The notes: generated by a model from the letters alone, not told the origin. Positions 1-10,178 are shown, counted from the first letter of the stretch. The stretch is DNA of 64,000 nt from Clostridiaceae bacterium OM02-2AC (GCA_003481775.1 QULU01000002.1:124001-188000); one strand, 5' to 3'. Numbers and translations: made by a program.

Positions 1-3000
1 ATCAAGATGAGGGGAAAGGATTGCGCCAGCAGTAGAGCTTGTCATGGCTGTGACTTCATCCTTACATTCTGCATCCCTGTATATACCGAAGGTCATAACC
101 TGATTCAGTCTTCGTTCCGCAGCAGTGCCGTATCCCCAGATTTCTTCTTTTTTCAGATAGAAACGGCCCTTGGGCGTATTTTCAACCGGTGTACTTACCA
201 GACTATTATTTAACCTGTTTGCGCTTACCTCTACCTTATATACCGTATTGAGATCCGGTGTATAATATTCCATATTGGTACCGATTGGTGTGACCTCCAA
301 TACAGCGTATGTGTCAGGCTTCAGAGTGACTGCATGAATACCGTCCTTTTCTTTTATATCAAAGGCCTCAATCGGTTTATTCTTGCGATAATCCGCATAT
401 GTATAGCCTTCTACATATTTATAAATTTCAAATCTGGCACCGCCTGTGATGACAACCTCCTTATTATTTAATTTCATGGAGCTGACTTTTTTAATTTTCA
501 GCATTCCAAGGCTGGTTTTATTGATGACCTCCTGTTCAACTGTCGTGCCGGAGACTACCGTTATCGTGATAGGATCTGCTTTTTCATATCGCTCATCCTC
601 TTCCTCTACCAACCAGTACGTACCCGGCTTCAACTTTTCTGAGGTAAAGGTGCCATCACTGCCGGTTTCTGCTGTTCGCAGTGTAAAATTAGAGGTTGCC
701 CAGTACAAATCTTGCGTAACATCCTCTGTAAGCTTTGGAAAATACTTAAATTTAATACCGCTCAGCGTTTCTGATACCTCTTCTGAATTAAATTTCTGCA
801 GCTTTTTTGTTATTCTGAAATCTCCATACTTTTCATTTAGAATAAGCGGAGGCTCCTCCTGCTGTTTATATGCAGTACCCTTGCCTGGAGAAGTAAATGA
901 TTTTATCGCATCATCCAAAATATAGTCATCGGATGCTGTTTTTGTCTCCCTGTAAAAATATTCCGTCTGCGGCTCCAGCTTTTCAAATCGAAGTTCTCCG
1001 GAGGCAGCCGTTGTATACGTTTTCCCATTGGTATCGTTTTCTGCATCCTGCTTCGTCGGATACAGCTTAAAGCTGACTCCCGCTAAAGGATTACTCTTAT
1101 CATCCGTCTTTTTTATTGTATACGCTACAAGCGGTTCATTCTCGATGATGACCTCAGAAACAGCATTCTTTTTGACCTCAATTCCCGTTCCCTCTGTTTT
1201 CGCCTTCCCCTGCGCATCCAGCCCCATGAAAAGCTTTCCCTTTGCTGTTTTGGAATAGCCTTCCGGCTGTGATATCTCCTTGATTTTATACCTGCCGTCA
1301 TTTAAAAATACAGATTCCGCAATACCCTCCGAATTGGTGCGAACTGTATCAACTTTATTGCCTGCTTCATCGTAGATTTCAAATTCTACCCCTTCCAGCT
1401 TTACCGCACTGTCAGACGCATCCTGCTTGATAATTTTTAGCAGACCCAGACTGGTTGCTATATTCTTTGCCTCATAGATGAATTCATATTTATCCGTGTC
1501 CAGCAGCTCGCGGAGCAGTCTGACATTCTTATCCATCTCATAGCCCTGCGGCGCCTTTGTTTCTTTGATCCAATATGAGATGCCCTTTCTCAGCATGACT
1601 GCATTTGACGTTGACTTCCCTCCGGATAAATAGGTTGTCAAAACAGCATCCTTAGGCTCCTCAGGATTCGTATAGTCCTGTGCTGCCTGCGTGCATTCCT
1701 TATCCGTATACACGCGGAACTGTGCTCCGCTCAGCGGTTCACTCGGCTGCGGCTTATCCGCAGACAGCTGCCCTGTTTTCGCAACAGTCAGGGTAATCAT
1801 TTTTTCATTTTCTATTTGTAAGCTGTTGATTTGATTTGCCTGAATCTCGGAAACAAATCTTCCATCGGCTACAGCATAGCCGTTTGGCGCCTTTGTTTCT
1901 ACAAACGCATACCAGCCCTTTGCTAATGCATAATAGGTATTCCCATCTGTAAACTCACTGGTAATAGCGATTCCCTTTTGTCCCTTTGTATCTGCGGCCT
2001 CTGCGGCAGCTTTCGTATCATAGGGACCGTATGCCATGAATTCAGCACCTGTAAGCTTCTTTTCCTTATCCTTTTTATCTACCTTGATGATTTTCAAGCC
2101 GCCCTTTTGTGAAATATTTTCAATATACGGCTTTTGATTTTCATCTTTATTCAGCGCTTCATTATTCGCTTTAACAGGGTAATTCACCTGATTGCCTGTC
2201 ACAGTAACCTTCCAGTCATTGGAAGGTGATTCAAATTCTCCATCCCCGCGGTCAATCTCCTTTAAGCTGTATTTTCCTGCTGGTATACCCTGAAATAAAA
2301 CCAGCCCGTGCGCATCAGACACCGCAGTATAGGTTTTTGTAGAATCTGTCTCGGAAATCAACTGAAATGTAATATTCTGCAAATACTGCTTTGCATCCTT
2401 TGATATCGCCGTGGTACCCTTTTTCCAAAAAGCCACATAGCCAAAGCCCTTCTCATCCGCAGTATTCACAATGGTAACCGGAGCATTGGCTTCTACAGGT
2501 TTCCCATCAACATGAATACCTCCATCCTTTGCGATTACGATTTTTTTGACAGATGGCTCCTGAAATCCTTGAAAGTTCATCGTTTCCTTCAGATAGTATG
2601 TTCCTGCAAGCAGATGATCGAAGCTGAACAAGCCATCCTTTACAGGCTGATCCTTTCGCAGAATTACCGGCTGTACGGTATTTCCGTCCTTATCCTTTGC
2701 CAAAACGGTTGTGCTTTTATCCTTATATAGATGAAATTCGATTCTATCGTCAGCCGCAAGCAGCTGCTCCTGAAGACGTTCATCGAAATTTCTGGTTTCT
2801 TCAACACCGGAACCGGACAGCAGCGCATCAACGCCGATCCTGATCTGCTTTTGAATGTTTAGATTAAAAACACCCGGATTTTCATCCCGCCAGCCCAGAA
2901 CGGCAGACGCCTCTGCTTTTACGGTTTGCTCTGCCTCCATTAACGGCTGATAGGTCAGCTGCAGCTGATTGTTTAAAAGATATCCGTTGATGTCCCTTTC

Positions 3001-4062
3001 ATTAAATGGAATTTCATATGCACTATAATCATAATCTGCATATACCTGGAAGGTTGTTCCCACCATCGTTCCAGCATCAATGGTATTTCCGGCGCTTGTA
3101 TTCATGGCAGACGCCTGTATATGAATTTCAGCGATTGTTCCATCTGCCGCCTTTGTCAGAGTATAGTCTGCCCCTTCCTTCAGCTCCCGCTGTATATCCT
3201 CATTTTCATTTGCTATGATACGTATCGAGCTGGCACCACCGCCCGATGGATACCCCTGTGCAATACCATTTGTAATTTCCGAGGTAAACGGTGCAGGAAG
3301 CTTGTCTGTCAGCTGAAACGTCGTACATTCCAAACGACCATAGCGATCTGCATTACCGCCGGGATTTACCTGCAGCTTGTATTTCAGACGATAGGTCCCT
3401 TTTGTTTTATCATATATATAATCCTGACCGTTCTGCTGCTCAATTCCCTTCTGAATATCCCATGTCTGCGATGCCTTATTTACAACTGTCAAATCCCCCA
3501 TCTGAATAGGATTGATTGCACCGCCGGATGTAGATGCAGTAAACTGAATATTGCGAAAAATCCCATGATAATCATTTTCTGTAGTCATGTTTGAATAATG
3601 AAAAACCATGTATAAGGAACCACTCATACCACTGTTAAAATCACCATTCGTGGTAAAGGTGATCAGATGGTTTGTTGGATTATACACAAAATCTGTAAAA
3701 ATGGAAGGACGTGTCTGCATGAGCTCACGCGTTGCTGCTTCGTCAAATACAGCTTTTTCCGGAATCTGTAAGGCCAGTGTTCCCGCCGTATACACATTTT
3801 CTTGTCCGCCACCCAGCGAGTTGATGGTATAGCTACTTTTCACATAAAAGGCTTCCCCACTTTGTACTTCGATGTTATCAGTACCAGCTCCATCAATTGC
3901 TTTTAACAATACCGCCTGAAAGCTGATATTGGAATCCGCCGCAAAAATCCCCTCCAGTCTGGAAAGGTCTGAAACATTCAGCAGCAGAAGCAGACATACC
4001 AATACAATCCCCGCTTTATAGAGAACCATTTTCACGTTCTTTTTTAATCTGTATTTCTTCAT
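1..4062 (-). CDS. Cna-B repeat surface adhesin (SpaA-like), partial at the C-terminus
   Basis: The frame is open from an ATG at 4062 to the left edge (1354 codons, no stop), so the C-terminus and any LPxTG sorting signal lie outside the window. The start has a strong GGAGAGGGAG site. Residues 1-38 form a lysine-rich signal peptide with a leucine-rich core. An N-terminal adhesin-like region of about 400 residues follows, and then at least eight complete Cna-B type units plus one cut by the edge. Each unit starts with a K-containing strand, has an LxGAxF or LxGVxF type motif, and ends in a KET or KEI motif (for example IKETKAPQGYE). In this family K-to-N/D isopeptide bonds stiffen a cell-wall-anchored stalk or pilin, and sortase attaches the protein. 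The role in adhesion is inferred from the family. No sortase gene is visible in the window. Confidence 0.9.
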   Translation of the reverse strand, partial: MKKYRLKKNVKMVLYKAGIVLVCLLLLLNVSDLSRLEGIFAADSNISFQAVLLKAIDGAGTDNIEVQSGEAFYVKSSYTINSLGGGQENVYTAGTLALQIPEKAVFDEAATRELMQTRPSIFTDFVYNPTNHLITFTTNGDFNSGMSGSLYMVFHYSNMTTENDYHGIFRNIQFTASTSGGAINPIQMGDLTVVNKASQTWDIQKGIEQQNGQDYIYDKTKGTYRLKYKLQVNPGGNADRYGRLECTTFQLTDKLPAPFTSEITNGIAQGYPSGGGASSIRIIANENEDIQRELKEGADYTLTKAADGTIAEIHIQASAMNTSAGNTIDAGTMVGTTFQVYADYDYSAYEIPFNERDINGYLLNNQLQLTYQPLMEAEQTVKAEASAVLGWRDENPGVFNLNIQKQIRIGVDALLSGSGVEETRNFDERLQEQLLAADDRIEFHLYKDKSTTVLAKDKDGNTVQPVILRKDQPVKDGLFSFDHLLAGTYYLKETMNFQGFQEPSVKKIVIAKDGGIHVDGKPVEANAPVTIVNTADEKGFGYVAFWKKGTTAISKDAKQYLQNITFQLISETDSTKTYTAVSDAHGLVLFQGIPAGKYSLKEIDRGDGEFESPSNDWKVTVTGNQVNYPVKANNEALNKDENQKPYIENISQKGGLKIIKVDKKDKEKKLTGAEFMAYGPYDTKAAAEAADTKGQKGIAITSEFTDGNTYYALAKGWYAFVETKAPNGYAVADGRFVSEIQANQINSLQIENEKMITLTVAKTGQLSADKPQPSEPLSGAQFRVYTDKECTQAAQDYTNPEEPKDAVLTTYLSGGKSTSNAVMLRKGISYWIKETKAPQGYEMDKNVRLLRELLDTDKYEFIYEAKNIATSLGLLKIIKQDASDSAVKLEGVEFEIYDEAGNKVDTVRTNSEGIAESVFLNDGRYKIKEISQPEGYSKTAKGKLFMGLDAQGKAKTEGTGIEVKKNAVSEVIIENEPLVAYTIKKTDDKSNPLAGVSFKLYPTKQDAENDTNGKTYTTAASGELRFEKLEPQTEYFYRETKTASDDYILDDAIKSFTSPGKGTAYKQQEEPPLILNEKYGDFRITKKLQKFNSEEVSETLSGIKFKYFPKLTEDVTQDLYWATSNFTLRTAETGSDGTFTSEKLKPGTYWLVEEEDERYEKADPITITVVSGTTVEQEVINKTSLGMLKIKKVSSMKLNNKEVVITGGARFEIYKYVEGYTYADYRKNKPIEAFDIKEKDGIHAVTLKPDTYAVLEVTPIGTNMEYYTPDLNTVYKVEVSANRLNNSLVSTPVENTPKGRFYLKKEEIWGYGTAAERRLNQVMTFGIYRDAECKDEVTAMTSSTAGAILSPHLD

Positions 4063-4443
4063 TTTTTCTCCCTCTCCTTTATAATTTATAACTATATGAA
4101 AAATTTTATAATATTTTATAAATCTATCATACACCCATATGGTAATAAATTGGTTAGATAAATACTTATTTTCTTTTTTTACAGGTTATTTCTTATGACT
4201 TATTCTATTTAGTATAAGAAAAGAAGAATTTCATGCAAAAGCGAAAATTCCCTTATCCATAGGTAAATATAAAGTGATTGCCTAGAAAGTATTAAAAAAT
4301 CCTTCATTGTCATAAAAAATACCACAGCCTGCGGCTGTATCATCCTACACATTGTATCAATATGATAGATTTTATCATTCCCATAGATTTGTTTCCTTCC
4401 AGCATCTGTACACAGACGCGATGATCGCACTCTCTTGCGTACA
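4063..4443. other. Intergenic region between adhesin start and group II intron 3' end
   Basis: The stretch next to the adhesin (4075-4200) is very AT-rich. It contains a TATGAT -10 candidate on the minus strand near 4125-4130 but no convincing -35. A hairpin at 4313-4340, read on the minus strand as an AGCC/GGCT stem followed by T residues, looks like a rho-independent terminator. I see no gene here. The short minus-strand frame across 4209-4511 overlaps catalytic intron RNA and is not credible. Confidence 0.5.
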
Positions 4444-6306
4444 ATCGAGTAGGAGGAAATAAATCCTCCTCTCACACCACCCAGCTTGCCGTTCGGCACA
4501 AGGCGGTTCAATTAAACTTCATTTTATGTCTCTCTAGATAATAGTCTAGGCAACTGATTAGCCCTTTTTGGGCTAGTTTTTGTTTTGATATCGCTCGTGT
4601 TACACATGTCCTAGTCGCTATCCATTGATAGCGGTCTCCCACATATGATGTAAGACGCGCCAAATCTTTAGGTATTCCTAATTTCTGTAACCCCCATTGT
4701 CTCTTACTTGGTTTTTTCCATTGTTTCCAGATAATGATTCTTAATCTAGTCCTCAAGTGCGCGTCTATCTTTGCCATATGTGTTTTCATATCACATATCG
4801 CATAATAGTTCACCCATCCCCTAATGATTGAATTAAGTTCTTTAATTCTCTCTATCATAGGTGTTGGATATTTTCGTATAGTTTTTGCTTTCAGCTTCCT
4901 ACTCAATTCCTTGACAGATTCTTTGTGTGGAATCGGCCTCCATTGCTGACTTTTTCTTTCTTTGTAAAAGCTCATTCCTAGATATTTCACACCACTCGGT
5001 TTTGAGATTTTAGTCTTCGTCATATTTACTTTCAACCCTAGTTTTCTTTCTATCCATGAGGTTATCGAGTTCATGACTCTTTTCGCGCTCGCTTCACTTT
5101 TCACTACAATCAATACATCATCTGCGTACCTTGTAAAGTGCAGTCCTCTCATCTCTAGTTCCTTATCTAGTTCATTCAATATGATATTACTCAGTAATGG
5201 ACTAATATTTCCGCCTTGCGCTGCGCCGACTTCGGTTGCTTCGGGAATACCATTTATCATAACTCCTGCTTTTAAGTATTTCCCGATGAGTGATTCTGTA
5301 TCTCCATCATTTATGATGGTATGTACATAGCTCATCAGCTTATCATGTGGTACTCTATCAAAGAACTTTTCCAAGTCTATGTCGACCATCCAAATGTACC
5401 CATCGTTCAAGTATTCTAACATTTTAAGTATTGCCTTTTCACAACTTCTATTTGGCCTAAACCCATAACTATACTCTGAGAAATGAGGTTCACAGATCGG
5501 TGTAAGTACCTGCACGATAGCTTGTTGAATGATTCTATCCATTACTGTTGGAATGCTTAGTTTACGCTTTCCTCCACTCTGTTTTGATATTTCCACTCTT
5601 CTTGTCGGTGCAGGCTTATACTTTCTGTTTAGAATTTCTCCTTTGATACATTGCCAGTGCTCCTTGATATATTCATCAATTTCTTCTATGGAGACACCAT
5701 CCACACCGTGTGTTCCTTTCTTGGCACATACGTGTCTTTTTGCCTTTTCCATATTCTTGTTAGCAAGTATCTGTTCTAATATTCCAGACATAATTTCCGC
5801 GTCCTTCTCCTTTCCGCTCTCAAATGATTCTTCTTAGATTTCTTTGGGTGTTTTCATTTACGTTTTCTACAAGCCAAGGGTCAGATATTCATTTGAGACA
5901 TACATTTGTTGTTCGCACATTTAATTGTTCAGCCCTTCAGTTTTCTGTGAAAACCTAATACGGCCTCTGCTGACTTCTCATGATTCGTTGTTACTACAGT
6001 TTCACCTGCTCATGAGACCTCACGGGGTAATTCACACACCTTTCCTCGTTTACCTATCTGATTTACGCTATTGAGTTACGATTGCCTTTTTGGACTTTAG
6101 TGTCTTTAGCCACCTCATCCATCAATACCGCCTTTTATCAGCCGTCCGATCAGTTGAACCGGACTTCCTGTCCGTTAGGCCACGATTTCGCTATTGCTTC
6201 CTCTCTCCCATATCTCACGATATGAAACTTGCAAGTCGCTCTCAAGTTCGCTGGCAACTGCGCCTCTTGGGATTTTCACCCTAGGTGTGCGGCATGCCCG
6301 TCACAC
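4444..6306 (-). mobile_element. Group II intron (complete, about 1.86 kb)
   Basis: The minus strand begins at 6306 with the group II 5' signature GTGTGAC. About 0.5 kb of structured RNA precedes the intron-encoded protein. Domain V lies at about 4476-4509, a GAACCGCC/GGTGGTGT stem that overlaps the maturase stop. Domain VI, a GAGGAGGA/TCCTCCTAC hairpin, ends in CTACTCGAT near 4444. The 5' end directly abuts the T-run of a rho-independent terminator, the insertion habit known for bacterial class C introns. The 3' boundary is accurate to a base or two. All expected parts are present, so the intron is probably functional. I did not resolve EBS/IBS pairings, so the class is inferred from the insertion site and the endonuclease-less protein. 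Confidence 0.88.
4508..5791 (-). CDS. ltrA: Group II intron reverse transcriptase/maturase
   Basis: The product is 427 residues. It has an N-terminal RT0-like segment, RT fingers and palm, the catalytic motif RYADD at about residues 242-246, and a QGGNISPLLSNI motif just before it. A maturase X domain follows (GWVNYYAICDMKTHMAKID). The protein ends without an HNH endonuclease domain, as in the endonuclease-less intron classes that rely on transient single-stranded DNA at terminators or forks. In this family the protein helps the intron RNA splice and copies it into DNA at the target. It is the only gene inside the intron, and its stop overlaps domain V. It appears intact. Confidence 0.95.
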   Translation of the reverse strand: MSGILEQILANKNMEKAKRHVCAKKGTHGVDGVSIEEIDEYIKEHWQCIKGEILNRKYKPAPTRRVEISKQSGGKRKLSIPTVMDRIIQQAIVQVLTPICEPHFSEYSYGFRPNRSCEKAILKMLEYLNDGYIWMVDIDLEKFFDRVPHDKLMSYVHTIINDGDTESLIGKYLKAGVMINGIPEATEVGAAQGGNISPLLSNIILNELDKELEMRGLHFTRYADDVLIVVKSEASAKRVMNSITSWIERKLGLKVNMTKTKISKPSGVKYLGMSFYKERKSQQWRPIPHKESVKELSRKLKAKTIRKYPTPMIERIKELNSIIRGWVNYYAICDMKTHMAKIDAHLRTRLRIIIWKQWKKPSKRQWGLQKLGIPKDLARLTSYVGDRYQWIATRTCVTRAISKQKLAQKGLISCLDYYLERHKMKFN

Positions 6307-6307
6307 T

Positions 6308-6334
6308 AAAAAAAGAGCCGGTATATGCCAGCTC
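6308..6334 (-). terminator. Rho-independent terminator of the BTAD regulator, target of the intron
   Basis: On the minus strand a 7-bp stem GAGCTGG/CCGGCTC with a 6-base loop is followed by seven T residues. It lies 10 bases beyond the regulator stop codon. The group II intron starts at the next base but one, so the terminator served as the insertion landmark. Confidence 0.9.
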
Positions 6335-6344
6335 ATGTAACAAT

Positions 6345-7532
6345 TCAATTTATATGCTTATATTCGTACACCAGCTTTGATTCTGGAATCGTCTTCTTCT
6401 GTTGGAATCTGTCCAGAATACGGCTGATCGCCTTATCACAGCCCTCAATCGAGGTTGTCGCAATAATCAGGGAATACTGAAACGGACTGCATTTTGTGAA
6501 TACATCGTTTTTTCTCAGCTCCGTCGTGATAACATCCCGAAGGATATCGGATTCTCTTTGCTGAGCCTCTTCCTTCAGTCCCTCCGGCTGCTGCATGGTC
6601 AACAGCACCAGATAACGGGAACGCGAGGATCGTCTTGCGGAACGCAGATTCATTTGGTATATGTTTTTGAATACATCAAAGTCACAATAGAAGGTGCCTT
6701 CATTTCTGACATTTTCCTTCAGCTGCTGTTCCAGCTCATGCACATCGACCGGATTGCTGGCAATGCACTGCACAACTTCCGTATAAATTTCTCTGCACAG
6801 CGGCGTTACCTCGATTCCAAGCCTGCCATAATACATATCAATAACCTTGTGATAATACGACAACGCCAGTGAGTATTGATGCGTCTGCCGATATGCCTCC
6901 AGCTTGTATTCATGGATATGGTTATTCGCATAGTGCTTAAAGCCCAGAATATCGCACAGCTTGATCACTTCATCATAATATTCCTTATCCATCAACAGCT
7001 TGCAGCTGCGGTTGGTTGCCCGCATCAGATTGTTGTCATAATAGGTTTTCTGCAGCTCTACCCAGTTCTGTGTATGAAATTCAAACATGAAATCTTCCAT
7101 ATAATTACTGAGCAGCTCCTTGCAATACTGATAAGAGGCTTCCGGTGCTTCCTCCTCTTCGATTTTCCTGCACAGCTCATCCATCTGCACTACGTCAATC
7201 TCACAGGGGATTTCCGCATTCCATGCATAGGTATTGCCTTTTGACAGAATGAAGGATAGCTCGGGATTATCCGGATAAAACTTCTGCAGTTCCTTTCTTG
7301 CTCGGTAAACAAGATTACGCAAAGCTCCCTCGGGCTTATCTGATTCATCCTCCTTCCACAAAATTTTTATCAGCTTCTCCTTCGATACCACCGTATGCCG
7401 ATACATAATCAGATAGGCGATCAGAAGAATCAGCTGTGTGCTTTTCTTTGTTTCCTGTGGAAACCGATAATTTTTGTTTTCCATATAAAATTCACCCAGC
7501 AGATGAATTTTTAATATATTTTTCTTTCTCAT
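6345..7532 (-). CDS. BTAD/SARP-like transcriptional regulator
   Basis: The 395-residue protein begins with a winged-helix DNA-binding domain of the OmpR/SARP type (about residues 8-100, with ALRNLVYRARKEL as the recognition-helix region). A bacterial transcriptional activator domain with TPR-like helices follows (about 110-270) and then a C-terminal region (280-395) I cannot assign. The start is an ATG preceded by GAGGA. The gene is monocistronic: it ends in a strong terminator and tsaC lies upstream on the same strand across about 180 bases. Proteins of this family activate nearby genes, but the target cannot be told here. The C-terminal part could be a sensor or nucleotide-cyclase-like fold, with low certainty. 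Confidence 0.8.
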   Translation of the reverse strand: MRKKNILKIHLLGEFYMENKNYRFPQETKKSTQLILLIAYLIMYRHTVVSKEKLIKILWKEDESDKPEGALRNLVYRARKELQKFYPDNPELSFILSKGNTYAWNAEIPCEIDVVQMDELCRKIEEEEAPEASYQYCKELLSNYMEDFMFEFHTQNWVELQKTYYDNNLMRATNRSCKLLMDKEYYDEVIKLCDILGFKHYANNHIHEYKLEAYRQTHQYSLALSYYHKVIDMYYGRLGIEVTPLCREIYTEVVQCIASNPVDVHELEQQLKENVRNEGTFYCDFDVFKNIYQMNLRSARRSSRSRYLVLLTMQQPEGLKEEAQQRESDILRDVITTELRKNDVFTKCSPFQYSLIIATTSIEGCDKAISRILDRFQQKKTIPESKLVYEYKHIN

Positions 7533-7716
7533 AGGATGTCCTCGCTGCTTTCTATGATTTCATTTTATCACAAATCCATCTCATGAAAAGAGGGCTAAAA
7601 AAAATCAGAAATCATAGAAAAACAAAGCCATTAACGGACTGTGAATTTCAATTTTTCTGATTTTCCTGCATTTATCTTGACAATATAACTATATGAAATT
7701 GAACAAAAGCCATCCC

Positions 7717-8331
7717 TTATGCGTTATGTAACACCTTTTTGATATCATCCGCAGAGATTGGACCTTCACGGACAATGCGCGGTTCTTCGTCGCTCATATC
7801 TACGATCGTGCTTGCCAGCTTGCCCTTCGCCTCTCCCAAAACGATGGCATCAATTCTACCATCCAGCTGCGCCAGCACCTGATCATCTCGTACTCCGGTT
7901 TCATCTCCGGAACGATTTGCACTCGTTACCAGAAGCGGCTTGCCGCATTCCTTAATCAGACGCAGTACAAACGGATCGTCCGGCATCCGGATTCCCACGG
8001 TAGGAAAACCGTTTGTCACATAATCCGGCAGCGTATCCTGCTTTCGCAAAATCATCGTAAATGCTCCCGGCATAAAAGCATCCGCCAAAGCAACGGCATC
8101 CGCACGCATAAGCGCAATGCGCTTCATCTGTTCCACATCCGCAACCATAGTGGGAATGGGCTTGTTTTCCGGACGTCCCTTGCTTTCCTTCAATGCACGC
8201 AGGGCCTCCTCGTTTTCATAGATGACACCCAGTCCAAATACCGTATCTGTAGGAAACGCCACAACCTTTCCGCTTTTCAGCAGCTCTGCGACTTCCTTTA
8301 CATCCTTTTTCTCAAACCGTCTGGTTTCCAT
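7717..8331 (-). CDS. tsaC: L-threonylcarbamoyladenylate synthase (Sua5/YciO/YrdC family)
   Basis: The YrdC-type protein makes threonylcarbamoyl-AMP from threonine, bicarbonate and ATP for the t6A37 modification of ANN-decoding tRNAs. Family features seen are VVAFPTDTVFGLG near the N-terminus, the KGRPENKPIP motif, and TSANRSGDETG. The roughly 204-residue length fits the short TsaC form without a Sua5 C-terminal domain. Three in-frame ATGs (8340, 8337, 8331) follow an AAAGGA site. I chose 8331 for spacing, but 8337 is equally possible. The longer open frame to 8460 runs through the promoter and is not used. It is divergent from the amino acid permease at 8546. Confidence 0.9.
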   Translation of the reverse strand: METRRFEKKDVKEVAELLKSGKVVAFPTDTVFGLGVIYENEEALRALKESKGRPENKPIPTMVADVEQMKRIALMRADAVALADAFMPGAFTMILRKQDTLPDYVTNGFPTVGIRMPDDPFVLRLIKECGKPLLVTSANRSGDETGVRDDQVLAQLDGRIDAIVLGEAKGKLASTIVDMSDEEPRIVREGPISADDIKKVLHNA

Positions 8332-8545
8332 GTTCATCATTTCCTTTCCATTATCAGCATTGTAGCACAGAATTTCCACAAAAAACACAGTGGATAGAAA
8401 ATGATGGAAAGTTGATGGAGAATCATAAACAAAATATGGAAATTGTAGTATATTTTGCAAACAAAATGTTGAAAAATCGTGGAGTTTATGGACTACCTAT
8501 GGTATGATAGCTAGGCTCGACATTTATATTCTAAGGAGGGTAAAA

Positions 8546-9970
8546 ATGGAAAGTTCAAAGAAAATAGTCTGGTATAACCTTGCGTTTATGGCATTTTCTA
8601 CCGTATGGGGTTTTGGAAATGTATTGAACGGCTTCGTATACTTCAACGGTATTCAGGTTATATTCAGCTGGATTCTGATGTTTGCTCTGTACTTCGTGCC
8701 TTATGCACTGATGGTCGGAGAGCTGGGATCCGCATTCAAAGACTCCGGTGGTGGAGTCAGCTCCTGGATCAATGAGACAATTGGTCCGAAATTCGCCTAC
8801 TATGCCGGGTGGACCTACTGGGCATGTCACATTACGTACATCGCAAGCAAAGGAAGCGGTGGACTAAAAGCACTGAGCTGGGCTGTGTTCCGCAATGCGG
8901 AAACTTATGACACATTCCCGACCATTTATGTGCAGCTGGGTACACTGGCAGTCTTCCTGTTCTTCTGCTGGGTCGCAAGCCGCGGTCTGAATCCGCTGAA
9001 AAAGCTGGCGACGGTTGCCGGAAGCAGTATGTTCATCATGTCCATACTCTACATCATTATGATGTTTGCCGCACCGGTTATCAATCCAAACGGCGGCTTT
9101 GTCACTCCGGATTTCAGCTGGGATAACATCTTCCCGCAGTTTAATCTGCAGTATTTCACATCGCTATCCATTCTGGTATTTGCCGTCGGTGGTTGTGAAA
9201 AGATTTCCCCTTATGTAAACAAGGTGGAAAATCCAAGCAAGGGCTTCCCGAAGGGTATGATCACACTGGCAATCATGGTTGTTGTATGTGCTATTCTGGG
9301 TACGATTGCAATGGGTATGATGTTTGATCCTTCCGTTATCAACGGAACGACGGAATCCTTTAATTCCTATGTATCCAACGGTTCCTACTGGGCATTCCAG
9401 AAGCTGGGCGGATACTATCACATGGGAGATGCACTGCTGATCATCTATGCATTGTGCAACATGATCGGTCAGTTCTCAACACTGGTATTAAGTATCGATG
9501 CTCCGCTGCGTATGCTGCTGGACAACGAGGAAGCCAGAGAGTTTATCCCATCTGGGCTGCTCAAGAAAAACAAATACGGTGCTTATATCAACGGTATCTG
9601 GATGGTTGTCATCCTGTCCGGAAGCATTATTCTGATACAGTCCTTCGTACCTGGTGCTGCCAGCGTACTTGCACAGCTGAACAAGCTGAATTCTGTAACC
9701 ATGCCGATGCGTTATCTATGGGTATTTGCCGCCTACATCGCGCTGCGGACTGCACGAAACAAATTCCAGCCGGAATACCGGTTTGTAAAGAATCAGGGAG
9801 TCGCTATGACCTTTGGTATCTGGTGCTTTGCTTTGACTGCTTTCTGCTGTATCTTCGGTATGTATACACCGGGGGATATGTTCACCACAGCATTAAACGT
9901 CATTACGCCTATCGTACTGACAGCGCTTGGTATGATCCTGCCGGTTATCAAAAGAAACGAAAAGGCATAA
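8546..9970 (+). CDS. yjeM: APC-superfamily amino acid permease (YjeM/GadC-like)
   Basis: The 474-residue integral membrane protein has about 12 hydrophobic segments. It resembles the glutamate/GABA antiporter branch of the APC superfamily, especially YjeM: N-terminal NLAFMAFSTVWGFGNVLNG, SGGGVSSWI after TM2, and AGWTYWACHI. The true start is the ATG at 8546 behind AAGGAGGG rather than upstream codons in the same frame. The substrate cannot be read from sequence; an amino acid or its decarboxylation product is likely. It lies upstream of an aminopeptidase gene in the same direction but is separated from it by a terminator, so the two are independent transcripts. Confidence 0.85.
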   Translation: MESSKKIVWYNLAFMAFSTVWGFGNVLNGFVYFNGIQVIFSWILMFALYFVPYALMVGELGSAFKDSGGGVSSWINETIGPKFAYYAGWTYWACHITYIASKGSGGLKALSWAVFRNAETYDTFPTIYVQLGTLAVFLFFCWVASRGLNPLKKLATVAGSSMFIMSILYIIMMFAAPVINPNGGFVTPDFSWDNIFPQFNLQYFTSLSILVFAVGGCEKISPYVNKVENPSKGFPKGMITLAIMVVVCAILGTIAMGMMFDPSVINGTTESFNSYVSNGSYWAFQKLGGYYHMGDALLIIYALCNMIGQFSTLVLSIDAPLRMLLDNEEAREFIPSGLLKKNKYGAYINGIWMVVILSGSIILIQSFVPGAASVLAQLNKLNSVTMPMRYLWVFAAYIALRTARNKFQPEYRFVKNQGVAMTFGIWCFALTAFCCIFGMYTPGDMFTTALNVITPIVLTALGMILPVIKRNEKA

Positions 9971-9974
9971 ACCT

Positions 9975-10004
9975 TAAGACAAGATCAGCCGGTCTTGTCT
10001 TTCT
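9975..10004 (+). terminator. Rho-independent terminator after permease
   Basis: AAGACAAG pairs with CTTGTCTT across a 10-base loop and is followed by TTCTT. It lies five bases beyond the permease stop. Confidence 0.85.
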
Positions 10005-10178
10005 TACTATTAAGTCATTGTATAACATTTGCTTTTTAATATCCGTGTTTATAAGCAGTGCCACCTTTCAGCGGATAGTGGCAAATCAAAGATAAACAGC
10101 AGGTTCCACGAAATCAGGTAAAGAAAACGCTGCTCTTTGGGTAGAATTCCCCAAATAGGAATTACCCTGTTCAATCGA

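Noticed and set aside
446..3594. Several plus-strand frames of 70-159 codons
   Set aside because: They lie opposite the Cna-B adhesin, are serine- and cysteine-rich antisense shadows, and lack ribosome sites.
4209..4511. 100-codon minus-strand frame
   Set aside because: It overlaps group II intron domains V and VI and the 3' exon; it has no ribosome site or coding character.
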